Shown here in pieces: positions 19,606 through 32,337 of a DNA stretch of 64,000 nt (within the stretch, counting starts at the first letter, position 1; each line of letters starts with the position of its first letter). Origin of the DNA: Xenoacremonium recifei (lineage: Eukaryota; Ascomycota; Sordariomycetes; Hypocreales; Nectriaceae); the NCBI GenBank assembly GCA_012184525.1, contig WOFQ01000041.1, positions 248,001 through 312,000 on the forward strand, written 5' to 3'. A program made the position numbers and the translations under genes. The notes under the pieces were generated by a model. It saw only the letters and a list, made by a program, of their open reading frames with translations, did not search any database and was not told the DNA's origin.

Positions 19606-22162
19606 TTACCAGCCCTTCTTTCTGGCGAATCGCTTGTTGAGCAACGCCAGCACCTTCGGGACGTTGAACTGGACGTACTCCAGGTCGAGGTCATCCTGGT
19701 TATCCTTTTGCATCTCGAGCAGATCGTCCAGCTTGAGATCCAGTTCCAAAAGACCTCGATTTCGGCCTGTAAAATGTGTTAATTCATATCTTGTAGCAAT
19801 TCCAATTTGCACTTACCCTTGTAGTGTAGTGAAATGACAAAGGTTCCGGGGAGCGGGCTGGTAAAGTTGAAGTAGATGTTGGCTCTCCGGTTGTCGGGCA
19901 CATTGCTCTTCTGGATGACACCCTCCTTTTCCAGCTGCTGATGCGTGAACTTGTAAGGGCCCAAGACCTGCTGCTTCTGCTGCTTTCGCCGAGTGCCTTC
20001 ACTCTGCGATCGCACGTTGTGCAGGTAGCTCTTGTAGGTCTCCAGCTGGCCGTTCAAATATGTGTTGTGGTCTCGGATCGTCTTATAGACCTCTTCCAAC
20101 TTCTGCGTCTCCGCAATGACACCCTCTTTCAGCGAGCCTAGATGCTGAAGCTCCTGCTCGACTTCGTCGCGGAGCAGGGCGAACTGATCGCTCTTGTCAA
20201 TGACTCGCAGCTCCTGTAGTTGTGACAGAAGCTCCATCGCCCGGATACCCTTTCGAACCATAACAGCATCGTTCCGACTGGTAGCTGCAGCGTCTGCGAT
20301 ACGTTCCAGCCGAAGGGGACGTCGCGCCACGCTGCTGTTAGAGGGGATGGACCGCATGATCTGCACGAAGATGGACTTGGCTTCCATAAAGAACACTTCC
20401 TCCTGCGTGATATCCAGTGCCGCTGTCAGGTCGTCAATGGCCGTCTCCCACCTGCTGAACAGAGGCAGGTTGATGACGCGGTTCTCCTTGCGCGGCACCT
20501 GTGGTGGCGCCTGGCCCAGCTCAGACATAATGATGGACAGGTGCGAGTTGTCGTCCTTGCACAGCTCTGCATGGTGCTTATCAATGAGTGCGTGCGTGGC
20601 GTATACTTCGTTGAGCGTGATGTCCAGCTCGAGGTCCTTCTTAGAGAGCGCTACGTAGTTGTCCATCTCCAGGCTCTCGTAAAAGTCCTGCACCTCGCAC
20701 AGGTCAAGCATGAAACGGTTGATGCGGTCCTTGTTCTGCTGGATGAACGGCTGGAGCTTGGCCATATACGGCTCCTTGGCGTAGGATGGCTTGTTGGCCA
20801 AGTTCTGGAGCATCTTCGCAATGTACGTCAAGGTTCTCCTCGGCCGCTCGGCGGGCGTTCCGTCGATCAACATATACGACTTGGGCGTGACAATGGCCGG
20901 GTTGATGAATCGCAGGAAGAAGAAGCCGCCAATCAAGGTACAGACAACCTGATCGTTGGCATCAGGGTACTTGCGCTTGGTCAAGCTCCTGATCTGCTTG
21001 CAGATCCATCGGATGCCATATGGCGCCTCCTCGAGGCCCTCGATGATTGTTGTCAGAAAGCCATTAGCAATCTCCGTCAACATAGTTAGTCGAGGCTCGA
21101 TGATGGCTTGGACCTGGGGGTTCTCGGCGGCCTGCTCGCCTGTGATGCCCTTGGGCAAGGAGGGAGGAAGGCTACCGGTATCCTCCTCGATCTGCTCAAT
21201 CATGCGCTCATACACCTTGAGCGGGTTGATCTCCAAGTCCAGATCCTTCAATTCGATCAAGTTGTTGATCCTATCAGCAAGAACCGATTTGAGGAAGCTC
21301 TGGCCGGGGCCTCGTCGGGTATACGTAGTCATCATCCGCGACACGGGAGTGTTGGCGCGCAAGAGGGAAGAGTAATCAGGTGTGTTGTCGAACTGATACG
21401 TCAAGACGGACTGGAAACGAAGGTTAGGACATGCTTTGAGGATGAGACGAGAGGCCTACCTGGAACATGGTTAGAAGCAAATGCTCTTCTCGGCTCTCGT
21501 ATTGGTTTCCGTAGATGGTGAACATGACAGTCTGGAGAAGCGAGTCGATTTCGGACATGGACACAAGCCGGCAAAGATGCGCAATGTGCCTTGGCTCGGA
21601 TTGGAGAAGAAACAGCAGATTGCCGTACTTCTGAGTCTTGTCGTCGTTCGGGAAATAACCTTGTTGCATCTCAGTGGCATCCTCTAGGTGACTGGCGACC
21701 TCGTTTTGCTGCGGAAACGTTAGACAAGGGATTGTCAACTTGGCACTGAGAAGGCGTTACTAACCTCTTCCAGGGCCATGCGATTCTGGATCAGCAGGGC
21801 GATTCGAGAATCGAGATACCGCACATCCTTTTCGAGAACGAAGTTCTTCTTGGACTGGGACGAGATTTTGGATTTCAGATCGCGAAGGATCTTCTGGGCT
21901 ATGCGTCAAAGTCAATCGCGTGCTCGTGGGAGACACCCCTCCGAGAGCTTTCAAGCTTACCTTTGGCGAGGTCATCTTCGATCTGGAGATCGCCCTCGTT
22001 GGCCATCATAGAGGTATACAGCGCAGACATGGAGTAGCGCTTCGACTGGCGCGCCGAGCGCGAGCCATCGTAGGAAGACATGGTGTTCTGTCGAGATATG
22101 GGCTGGAAAGATGATGATGAAGCAGTTGAGGCTCGTGAAGGGGTCTGCAACATGACCGACAT
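19606..22162 (-). CDS. gapA: Ras GTPase-activating protein, GapA/Sar1 type, 779 aa
   Basis: Five coding exons: 22162-21961, 21898-21765, 21708-21460, 21410-19817 and 19766-19606 (introns 62, 56, 49, 50 bp). Joins such as LAK-A-QKILRDL, ALEE-QNEV and TMFQ-SVLTYQF keep the frame. A Ser-rich head is followed by a helical part, the RasGAP domain (about 200-420; LLRANTP at the arginine-finger loop, FLRFINPA signature near 361-368) and the RasGAP_C domain (about 560-700; KFTHQQLEKEGVI). This arrangement is that of S. pombe Gap1/Sar1 and Aspergillus GapA, which switch off Ras in polarity and morphogenesis. The last exon supplies the helical end (LEYVQFNVPKVLALLNKRF). An alternative start at 22081 would shorten the head by 27 residues. 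Confidence 0.92.
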
Positions 22163-25100
22163 ATTGCGGCTAAGCAGTTGTTGGCAGCCAAGACGAGGTC
22201 AAGCTCTTCAGCCCTCTATCCTCATCAACTGCCAGCGATGGCAGCGGCTTTGGGTCGGCGGATCGCAGTGAGGTCAGGGGAAGTCGGCGATTCGAGAGTG
22301 GGGGAGCGTTGATGAGGGTCGCAGATGTCGAACGGCAAAACGGTCGACGGCGGTTGGAGGGCGGCGCTAGAAAGCTGTGCGATGATGATTGAGACCTTTG
22401 GAGGCGCGTCTCGGCTTTCGAGGTCGCAGAAGATCTGGCTTGGACGGAAGAAGGTCCCTGGCGAGAATGTGTGAATCCAGAGCGGGAATCCAGAGAAATT
22501 TGGCGAAGGCGACGAAGCGAGGACCGGAATTCTGGAAGCGCAATTGAGCGTCGGCCACGAGCACAAGCCACGCGGGAGCTGGAGCTAGCGACGTAGTGCC
22601 AAAGGGCGAGCGAGAGCCTGACTAGGACGGCCTTCAGTATCGAGCGGTGTTGCGCAGCGGACGGCTTGTGTCTCCCGTCGGTGGACAGAGTCGCAAAGAG
22701 AGGCGCACGAGGCGGTTGGCGATGATGGAGGATGCGGAGGAGCGTTTAATTGATCGAGCGAGTTTATGCACGGCTGAGACGCGGATATCCAGGAGAGGAG
22801 CGCTGGCAGGCCAGGCCAGGGGAGCAGAACAGACGGCGCCGAGACGTGGGACGGTGGAGTCAGCGGTTGACAGGAACGGGCGATGGATGGAGCGCTCGCG
22901 CGAGGGACGAAGGAGCAACAGAGAGAGGCCGAAAGGAGGCGAGGCTGGAGAGTTGAGTAGAAGGCGGCGGCTAGAGTGAGGCCCGTTGCATGGAGATGGA
23001 GATGGCGATGCAAGGGAGAGAAGGAGAGGCGAGTGGGAGGACCGTTGAGAGGGAACAGTGAGAGGCGTCCAGGGAAGGAAGGGGCGCCTCATCAGTCAGA
23101 GGAGGGCCTTCCCGTCCCTGCGTGCATGCATCCCACAAGTAAGGCTCCAGGGCTCCAATGCATGCATTAATTAGCACCCGCCCCGACCGCTACAGCGGCC
23201 ACCCCGCTGCAGCCACTCACTGAGGTCACCAAAAGGCGGTGCCTGAGCCACTATCAATACCACGCCCACGGCGGGCAGGTCGCCGGCAATTAGTGGGCCG
23301 TCCACACCTGCCCTGACTGAGTCGTGAGGAAGCACCTTCCGGACCTCATGTGAGCCAGTCATTATTGCAGCCTGAGACTTGAGGTTGCACTGCTCAAGAA
23401 GACACATTGTTTGTCCAGGATCAAATCAAACACTCCCTCAACCAAAACACCACGTTAGCACGATCAGATGTCTCCGCCACGCACGCCGCGATCCCGATTG
23501 CATCATGAACGAACGGTGGAAATCGGGGGAGGGGAGACATCGGCGGCGGGATGGAGGGGGAGCACACGTTCAGGACAGGGGGCCGGATAAGAGACCAGGG
23601 CTCGCGCCTCTGTCTTCTGTGCTGCTGTCAACGAGCGGTGCTGTACAGGTACGTACGACGAGAAAGACGCCCGTGGCACGAGCCTGGACTGACCGGGGGA
23701 AAAGGGCAATGACTCTTGAAGCCCAGCCAGCAGCATTTGGCGTCGACGATGAGGCGGCCAAGACGGCGGTGCGCCAGCTTAACGTCAACCGCGGCGTTGG
23801 ACTTTCAGAGCTACAGCCGATGAGGTAGGTCTCTCGCGGTACCTTTTCTAGCCTCTTCATCGGCAATGCGATGCAATGCCACGAGGCCATCGACCTGTTC
23901 ACGCCTCTCCTGCTCCGGAGATCTCGGTGCCCAAGCGGACGGAGCACCAGCATCCCATCCCATCACATCCCATCACGCCGCACCGCACGGGAGACCGCAG
24001 CACCCGTCTGGGAAAAGACCTGCAGGGGGCCGGTCTGTCAACGAGGGTGGGTGGGCGCGCTCCCTCACTGGTCGGCTGGACGATCCAGAGCCTCTCGGAA
24101 GCCCCTCTTCTCCTCTTGGACCTCGCGCCAATGCGCTCAGCTCAGGGCCGGCCAGGGCGAGCCAGGGGTAGATTGGATGGCCTGCCAGGCACAGACCCGC
24201 CGGGTGCGAGGCGGCAGGGGGCATCCCGGCAGCGTCTCCGAGGGTGAGACATCCAGAAAGAGGGCATTCGCAGACCGGCTGGTGGCTGATGTTGACTCTT
24301 GACTCTTCAGGTTTGATCACATAGACACATACACACGGGTCGCCGCCGCCGTCGTCGTCACTCAACACGGGCGTAGATCGCCAGCGAATCTCCGGTCCTC
24401 GCCTGCTGTGCTCGTCTGTTTAAGCTCCTCCTCAAGACGGTGCTATTCCCGAGCAACCCGCGACTCAACCATGGCGCGGCTTCCCCAGGCTCAATCAACC
24501 GCCCGCCTGCCAACCGGTCCAGCGTACCAATGAGCGTCAGTCAAACGAAAATAAAAGCCAGAAATCATGAACCACAGCAGCAGCATAGTCACATTCAGCG
24601 GTTGATCTCTCCACACATTACCCACTGCATCCTGCCCCTGACACCTGCTTCTGGCGTCTCCCTCCCTGTCCGGCCCCCGCGACACGGCCAAGAAAGGGAG
24701 GGGTGGTTTCGCGTCCGTCTCAAACCCTCCAAATCCAGCCTCATCAGAGCCCGTCATCACCTCAGGCCATGTCGGTCAGCCAGAATCCCTCGACAAGGCT
24801 GAGACCAGCCAATGCCCTCAAGCCCCTTCTGCGGCCCCGATCGGCATTGCGGTGTCTTCTATAATTTGCCTCTTATGATCCTGCAAATCTTATTTCCCAG
24901 GCGTGCGAACCGTGGAAACGCTTCGGCTTGAGACATGCTTCGAGGCTGAAGCATGCACCATTATGGCAGGACGAGACAGGATTTTTGTCTTCGCTGCATG
25001 TCTTGCGTCAAAACAACTGCTCCAAAGAATCCCGTCTTGCTCTGTCAGCTCTCAAATGAGTCGAGGATTCCGTGACCAGAAACATCCCATGGTCCCCATC

Positions 25101-27606
25101 TACCCCCCCAACAAGTCAACTCCCCATGATCCGAACGCACGGAACTCTCATTACTTGGCACCCAGCGAGCGTGCTTCCCCTCAGCCCTCTTTAGAGCTGG
25201 CCGTCCGTCCTTCAAGTCTAACCAGAAGTGCAAACCCCAGGTGCCTCGGTTCATCGTCATCTCCAACAGGCCTTATCAACCCGCTATCAGTGGTGCGCCC
25301 GCAAAGCCTCACTGGGTTTAAAGGTCAGGATAAAGTCATCATGGGCGCTCAACTAGGTACCATCATGCTTATGCCAACCAGGGGCTGAAACCCTTCACCG
25401 ACGGTAAGAGCTCACTTCCGAGAACCTATCGCTAACAAGTACAGATGTGGCTTGACCGGCCATGCGCTCTGATCGATCTGTCTCCTTCAATCTGTCGCTT
25501 TCGTCCGCAGAGTCGTATCAGACCCCTACACTCTTCAACCTGCTACCAGGAATTGACGTCGGGCTGCAACGTTCATTGCCGAGCACCGACTCGACAGGGT
25601 TCAGTACAGAACCATTGGACGCGACGCTCATCCCGGGGTCAAGCCACACTATCATCATCATTTTGCAGACTGCTCTGTGAAACGCAAATAACCCCTGCGA
25701 AGCATCAGAATCTACGTATGCATCTGCCGAGCAAACGCCCGTAGCCTTGCCCGTTTGATGTTCAATCTTCAAACTTTTCTCAGCTGCCCAGCTCAAACAG
25801 GTGCGATCAACATCTTCACCCATCGCGATCGTCTCGAGTGCGGGGTTCCAGGGCCAGAAACCGGATGAATGCTTGCACCGGCGGTATCGTGATAGCGTCG
25901 ATCTCAGCCTGGCGGTGATCCAACCTCCTTTCTTTTCTTTTTCTTTTCTCTGATCATCCTGACTGCCCCTTTCTTCCCGTGATGTGGCTGCGAGAGCGCC
26001 CACCACAGAAATCCAAGGCAGGGACTGTGTCGAGAGCCTTGAATCGCGCACCCTGCATCTACTTTACCGCCTCGGCCCATGGCTCAGCTGAACGCAAGTG
26101 TGGTCAGCGGCAGAGCAAAAGCAAGCATTAGACCCATCCCGACCCGGGAAACCAAGACACATCTGCAGGAGGGCGGCGGACTAGTGATGTTAGCCCATCA
26201 CAGCACCAATCAGCCATGATGCTTCATTTTGAGGCTTTCAGGGAGAACAGTGTTGGTGGTAATTATCCCGTAATGACCCCCGGAAGTGCTGCCTACCTTC
26301 TCTTCAGGTCCATCCCGCTCTCGCAAGTCCCCCTCCCCTTGGTGAAGTGTTCGTGTTCAGCGCCGCCTCCCTGCATTCACCGCATCTCTCTGAAAGTCCA
26401 TATCGGAGACAGCAGTCCAGCTAGCCCACACCCACGTGTGCACGAGGCGTTTCTCTTCTGCGCTTGCACAATTGCTTCCTAGCTGCCGCTTATGCGCTTG
26501 TTGGACTCGGAGCTTCCGGGCCTGAACGCCGCCTCTGGGGGACCCCGTTCTGGACAGGGCGTCTGAGACAAGGGCATCTCCACTGCGCAAAGAACGGCTG
26601 AGGATGATGTTTCTCGAACGCGGGACCTGGCGGGAGCATTCCTGTTGTGGCGGCTCCCTTTTATTAACGGGATACTTTGGACTGGACTAGATGGCTCGAG
26701 TGAGTCTGCGATTATTGGGGAGCAGCTTGCAAAGTAGTCAATCTCCCATGAGGCCTGTTTGGACTTGTGAAAGTGAACGCTTGCGGACCCGGGAATCGGG
26801 TCATAGCTAATACTTGAGGACGTTGGGTCGATCAGTTAGTCATTAGCCCCAACGGTTCGACCGAAGAATATGACGATTTAAACTTCTTCTGAGTATCTTT
26901 ATCCCCTGACTTCACCTACTGAAAGATGTGCAGCTCTACATTATCATGGTTCTCCGGACCAGCCACCCTCACCGAAAGATCCCAGCAGAAATCTCTCCTC
27001 GCTTAATACTTGTATAATTATAGAACAAGGTGGAATAATCCACGCAATCCAGCCCCCAACAATATGTCGTCACTATCGAGCAACTTGATCGTTTCTCGTG
27101 TCCAGTCTCGCAAACGATTTGACAAGGAGCCGTTTCACATACATGCTCAGTCTTGGCTACCCCATCCATGTCCCTCCCAGCTGCGACGTTACGACTTAGC
27201 AAAATCGGCCATGGCAACGGCACTTGGCTTCCAGGATCCCTTGCTCGTTTCCTTCAAAGGATCAGACTTGAACCAATCCTACAGATCGTGGGTTGCCTAT
27301 TTCGTATACTTTTTCGGGTCTGTCTCCTGTTTGCTCGACCCGTTTCTTGGAGAACCTGAAACTTTTCGTCATGACAGGGATGTGTTAAGTTCTCATAAGC
27401 AGCAACATTACGGAGTGTAAACAGAGGTTTGGTTGGTTGCACGTTGTGTAGAGTTTAGGCAGTGCCGAGTGGTGTTTCTCCATTGAGGTGAAGAGACATC
27501 TTCGGAATGTCTTGACAGATAGACCATGCCGAAATACAAGTGGCTGTCGCGTGTGTGGCTCTCATAATAAATTTAATCTCTTCATCCCCTTCCATGATAT
27601 TGATCT
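22163..27606. other. Gene-poor region of about 5.4 kb
   Basis: I find no gene I can support. The first 0.9 kb is the RasGAP promoter and leader. Beyond that, open frames on both strands (for example 23379-23828, 24903-25388 on plus, 25518-26051 on minus) are short, Ser/Pro/Arg-rich and lack domain, signal peptide or conserved motif. No transposase, reverse transcriptase or LTR pair was recognised. It may contain non-coding RNA genes or long regulatory DNA. Confidence 0.5.
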
Positions 27607-28089
27607 TCATACATTTATGAGGTATTCTTCCGATTCCAGGGTAATTTGATCTGAGGTAAATATGCCATACTTTTGCGTCGTGGCGGTATAGGGTAGCTGA
27701 ACTTGGTAGACGCCAGGAAAGATTCCTCCATCGTCAAAGGGGCCAATCATAGAAGAACCGAAGTGGTTCATGTTGGAAAGCTGGAGGAGCAAGTTGTCTT
27801 CCTGGCTCATTGACTTCTTCACATCCATTTGATGGAAACTCACGATGCTTAAAAAGATCAGTCAACGCGCCAAATGGGACTGTTCAAGGTGCGAGTTCTC
27901 GACCCAGAACGGCTATCCAGCGCATCTTTAGCTGTAAACGGTTAGATTCAGTGACCATCCACAATGCCATCAAGCTTCACGCTCTTGAGGGTTTAACATC
28001 CAGCGTGAGGGGTCCAGGTCTGGACCGCCAGCGGGTCTTTTCCCATCAGCAATGTTCTCCGTACTCTGGTTTATTTTGGCGGAAGACAT
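27607..28089 (-). CDS. Possible small gene, divergent from the SDR gene, structure unresolved
   Basis: On the minus strand an ATG at 28089 opens a protein-like stretch (GKRPAGGPDLDPSRWMLNPQ), stopped after about 39 codons. Further down, 27843-27607 has a second protein-like stretch (DNLLLQLSNMNHFGSSMIGP, GIFPGVYQVQLPYTATTQKY) ending at a stop near 27607. The two could be exons of one gene with introns between them, or remains of a broken gene. I could not find one splice solution that keeps the frame throughout. No family recognised. The start is 264 bp from the SDR start on the other strand, so a shared promoter is possible. Confidence 0.3.
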
Positions 28090-28352
28090 GCTGCTTTTGA
28101 TAGTGACGTAATTTCCGAGGGATATCCCGTATTATTTCACGGAATGACGGTCGATAGGAGACCCTAAAGGACTGACTATCTTGCTGTCTATTTTATAATG
28201 TCGTGATCCTCCCCGCGTTATCTGAACCCCGCCCCGACGTCCCTTGCATTTCTTCTTAGACTCAATTCTGCTGCATATACTATAGCAAATCACGCATCCT
28301 CCGAATCAATTTGTTTGAAGTAAAAGCCGTATTCTTGCCAGCCATAGTCGCG

Positions 28353-29354
28353 ATGCTTCCAACACCGGAGAATCGGCCTGTTCTTGAGACATTTGGTCTC
28401 AAGGGCAAGGTTGCAATGGTAACCGGTGAGAGTGTACCTCTGGCCCCGAGATATTTATCGGCTGTCCCTCGCTAATACTGGATCGCTTGATGAAGGCGGT
28501 AATCGGGGAATTGGTCTCGACATTGTGCATGCATTCGCCGAAGCCGGTGCCCAAGTCGCTATTGTGTATCGATCTTCGAAGCCAGGAGCTGAAGCTGCTG
28601 CCGCAAAGATCTCTCAGCAAAATGGAGTCAAAGCCATCGCGTACCAGGCTGATGTAGCTGACCCTGAAGCTATAGAGACAGTGGTAAATAGCGTTGTCCA
28701 TGACTTTGGAAAACTGGACATTGTCGTTGCGAACGCGGGCATTTGCAGAGAACTCGAAGCCTTGGATTTCACTCCGAAGATGTTTCGAGACGAGATGGCG
28801 GTGAATCTAGATGGTACATTCTATACCGCTCAAGCAGCCGCAAAAATATTCAAGAAGCAGGGTTCTGGGAATATTGTGTTTACTACCTCGATGAGCGCAG
28901 TCATAGTGAACAGGCCAGAGAGCCAGGCAGCAGTAAGTGGCCTCGGCGTCGTGGGATCAGGAACTGCGTTTTCTAAGAGGGGAACAGTATAATGCGTCAA
29001 AAGCCGGTCTTGTGCATCTTGCAAAGAGCCTTGCTATCGAGTGGGTTGGGTTTTGTAGGATCAACTGCATAAGCCCTGGTTACATTGCCACTGAGATGAT
29101 AGCTGATGCGCCTGAAGAGCAAAAGGCTCAATGGCTAGCTGACTCGCCCGCTGGCAGACTTGGAAAGACTCATGAACTGAAAGGGGTAAGCATGTCGCTT
29201 CATGTGTTCTCATCATGATGAGATTTACTGTACTTTACCATCTAGACGCTAACGTTGTGCTCGCTTGTAGGCTTATGTGTTTTGTGCGTCAGATGCATCC
29301 AGTTTCATGACTGGTGCACACATAGTGATAGATGGCGGATATTCTCTTGTGTAA
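28353..29354 (+). CDS. Short-chain dehydrogenase/reductase, 263 aa
   Basis: Four coding exons: 28353-28425, 28496-28932, 28988-29185 and 29271-29354; introns of 70, 55 and 85 bp. Joined, the protein has the classical SDR layout: the NAD(P)-binding motif VTGGNRGIG, the adenine-side D in YQADVAD, VANAG in strand 4, the catalytic serine in TTSMSAV, the catalytic YNASK (created by the second splice, QAA-YNASK), and the SPGYIATEM segment; it ends MTGAHIVIDGGYSLV. Length is normal. The closest general type is the sorbose reductase/arabinitol-dehydrogenase-like NADPH SDR group, but the substrate cannot be read from sequence. No signal or targeting peptide. The gene stands beside the gene-poor block and could belong to an accessory metabolic locus. 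Confidence 0.9.
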
Positions 29355-30095
29355 GGATTGCTAGGATTAAGCGAGTACAAGAAGGCATGAAGTGCGTTGC
29401 TACGGAATGACTCGTTGTGAGACTCCTTATTCAGGGACATTCTATGTAAGCACATCTGACAGATGCCAGAGATCAATTCACACATCTCATCACTCGATTG
29501 TATTTGTCCGTGCGGTCTTTGCGTATCGCTCGTGTGCTTGTCGTGCGCAACTGGAAGCCTTGTAGCAATCCTTCCAGTCTTCAGATTGGAGAAGGGAACT
29601 TCGTTCCCGTGCTTGTCTAGAAAATATCAGCAGCAAGTACAGTTCATGGTAAAAGTTCCTTACTTGAATGACAAGGAACACGCTTCTTCAGCGTTGTCCA
29701 GAAGCCCCCTTAAGCCGTCTAATGGGATAGCGTGTCTGTCTAACAGTCATTCAAGCCATGCATGATGATCCCTCTGAATGCTGTTACGGATCTCCTGGAA
29801 AGCCTTGTACCATCGCGTCTGTGGATGGCTGGCCGATAGCTGGACCTACCAATTGAAAACCCATGATGATTTTAATGGAAAAAAAAAAGAGAGTTTTGGA
29901 TGCTGCATCGATGTTTATCGACGCTGGAGGACTGACTGTCTTAAATGAGGGCAGGTGCTACCTGCGGGTAGTGGAGCTTGGGCCGAAGCCAGCCGTGATG
30001 TCATTTCCAGCTCGAGCTCCGACTTCGAAGCTCCATCAACATCCCAGCATCACTTCCATCAACCTCTCCATTGCCCGCCGCCACGACTTGCAGCC
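29355..30095. other. Intergenic, SDR to peroxiredoxin
   Basis: No gene supported. A poly-A run (AAAAAAAAA, about 29879-29888) and short non-protein-like frames only; the last 150 bases are the CT-rich leader of the next gene. Confidence 0.55.
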
Positions 30096-30826
30096 ATGTC
30101 CTTCCGCCTTCCTCTCCGCCGCCTCGCTCTCGCCCGCCCTGTCGCGGCCCGCAGCTTCCACTCCACGCCACGGGCCTTCGTCCGGGTCGGCCAGGAGGTC
30201 CCAGACCTTGATGTGCTGGTCGAGGACTCGCCCGGCAACAAGGTCAATCTGGCTGAGGAGTTCAAGTCCGGCAACGGCATCATCATTGGCGTGCCCGCGG
30301 CGTTCTCGGGGGCGTGCTCTAGCAAGCATGTGCCCTCGTACATGAACCATCCCAAGCTGAAGGAGGCTGGCCAGGTGTTTGTTGTCTCGGTCAACGACCC
30401 CTTCGTGTGAGTGGACACTTTCCAGACGTCACAATCGAGTGTGCCCCGGAACTAATTGACATGATATCATCACAGTATGAAGGCGTGGAGCGAGCAGCTT
30501 GACCCTGCCAAGGAGACCGGAGTAAGTTTCTGTCATGACTCTTCAATCGGGACATGCGACTGACCCTGACAGATCCGATTCCTTGGTGACCCAACTGGAA
30601 AATTCACCGAGGCTCTTGACCTGGGATTTGATGGCTCTGCCATCTTTGGTGGCATGCGAAGCAAGCGATACGCCTTGAAGGTTGAGGACGGCCGAGTCAC
30701 GTTGGCCAACGTTGAGCCCGACAACACTGGCACCAGTGGTGAGTGTCTTCGACAGACATTGTTAATCCTTTGAGTTGTTTTACTGATGTGAATTCAGTGT
30801 CTATGGCCGACAAGGTCATTGGTTAA
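30096..30826 (+). CDS. Prx5-type peroxiredoxin, probably mitochondrial, 183 aa
   Basis: Four exons: 30096-30406, 30476-30521, 30573-30738 and 30798-30826 (introns 69, 51, 59 bp; the last exon encodes only nine residues and the stop). Residues 1-30 are Arg/Ser/Ala-rich without acid residues (RRLALARPVAARSFHSTPRA), a mitochondrial presequence. The peroxidatic cysteine is C74 in GVPAAFSGACSSKHVPSY, matching the Prx5/AHP1/PMP20 active site with T replaced by S at the position before GAC. The rest matches the thioredoxin fold of this group (FVVSVNDPFVMKAW, FLGDPTGKFTEALDL, MRSKRYALKVEDG). It reduces peroxides, in the family with thioredoxin or glutathione as donor. The end is DKVIG, not a peroxisomal SKL. 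Confidence 0.92.
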
Positions 30827-32257
30827 GCTGGGAGGAGGCTGCTCTCAGTGAGATACCAGAAACTGGGTGATCAAAAGTCATTTGAGAAGGCTCAGGACAG
30901 GAAACACAACAGAGACGCAATACAAGACCTTGGAAAACGTCACAGCTTCCGGATTTACATACAAGTTGAGATGTGTAATGGACATTTATCTTACAGTGTG
31001 GGTGTGTCATGATGATTGTGAATATGATCATCTCGCCGAGCCTGGATCATGAGGGCGACAGCTTCAGAAATATCATCTCACGAAACTTGTCAAGTCATTT
31101 CACTGCCCCTTGTTTGATCCTGACAGCTGAACAATGAGACTTCTCCGGGGGCTGAGTCTCTGCTCAGCTGTGGCCGTTTAGTCATTCTGTCATGTGAACA
31201 AGGCATGAAGTTTTTCCGCTGCAAGGGATTTTTTTTTATCGCCCGACTAAGCCCCGTTGAGGACTTGAGGCAAAAACTGAAAGGATCTGGACGGGAACGC
31301 CGAGACTCGAGCAACTGCATGTCTCTCCTGCAAAGCCTCCACGCAGACAGAGACTTCGCATTCATCGCTCATAGAACCGTTCACTGTGAATGTCCCCCAT
31401 CGCCATATCTTGATGTTGCAGGCGCTAAATCCGGGGATCGGGGGAGATTCTGCCAGTGGAGAGAACGGGGGTCACAGGGCGCGTTAGGCGGTTTACAGTG
31501 GATGTTCCAGTGGATGCTGCAGTGGACTCATGACGTTTTGCGGGAGGCACTGGCCTGACTAATCGCGTCGCCGAGGAATTCCCGGCCTGCGCCTTTGGCT
31601 TTGGCACACTCTCTGGATTGCCCATCCATACATATCCCATCCTCTCCAGTCAAGTCCTTAACAGCCCACCACCATCCATCCCGTCCATCGCCTTCACCTT
31701 CCCGCCGCAAAGCCATCACCCTGTTTGTGTCCTCGGCGTTTTTGCTGTCTCTTGTCGGAGCATCTGGGGAACGGTGTCTTTCGGTGTTTATTTGCGCCCT
31801 CGCTTCCGCATTCACGTCCTTCTCTCCGCCCTTGCGCTTTGCTGCCTGAATCTGAATCCCGCCATACCCATTCACCTCACCCTGGTTTCCCGTCAAGGCC
31901 CAAGCCTCAGGTTCTCCTCGCTTTTCTCTCGGCTCCATCAGGCTCAGTCACTGCCTGGATCCAAGTCCAGTCACTTCCCAGTCACTCCAGCGTTATCACC
32001 GGTGACTCTCGAATCCTTCTCCCCGCCGAAGGACCCGTCTCTGCCTCGTTCCTTATTCCGCTTTAATCCGCCAACATCACCACCCTCACCACCGCTGCCC
32101 GTTCTCCGTCTCGCCGAGTTCTGACAGCCTTCTCGCCCTCCGAGCCCCTTGATAGCCGCCACCATTCCTCCCACGACGAGGAAGAGAAAGGCTGCTGAGG
32201 CGACGATCACCTCTGCCAACAGAGACGAACCCCTCAAGAAGAAGACCTCCTCCGCCT

Positions 32258-32290
<33 letters not shown>

Positions 32291-32337
32291 TCCCCGAAGC
32301 CTTACCACCCACTCCCGTCACCACCGCAAGCAACGGC
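30827..32337. other. Intergenic and leader of the RBR ligase gene
   Basis: 1.5 kb. Bases 31.6-32.1 kb are C/T-rich, as in a long fungal leader. From 32125 to the chosen ATG at 32338 the frame of the ligase is open without an ATG and reads protein-like (see findings). No separate gene supported. Confidence 0.5.
32258..32287 (+). repeat. (CAG)10 trinucleotide repeat
   Basis: Ten perfect CAG units. In the frame of the following ligase gene they read as an alanine run, in a stretch that has no ATG upstream of it. Confidence 0.95.

Noticed and set aside
24903..25388. Plus-strand frame of 161 codons
   Set aside because: No good start context, mixed low-complexity composition, no motif; looks like chance.
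27010..27420. Plus frame of 136 codons
   Set aside because: No signal, domain or splice support; probably chance.
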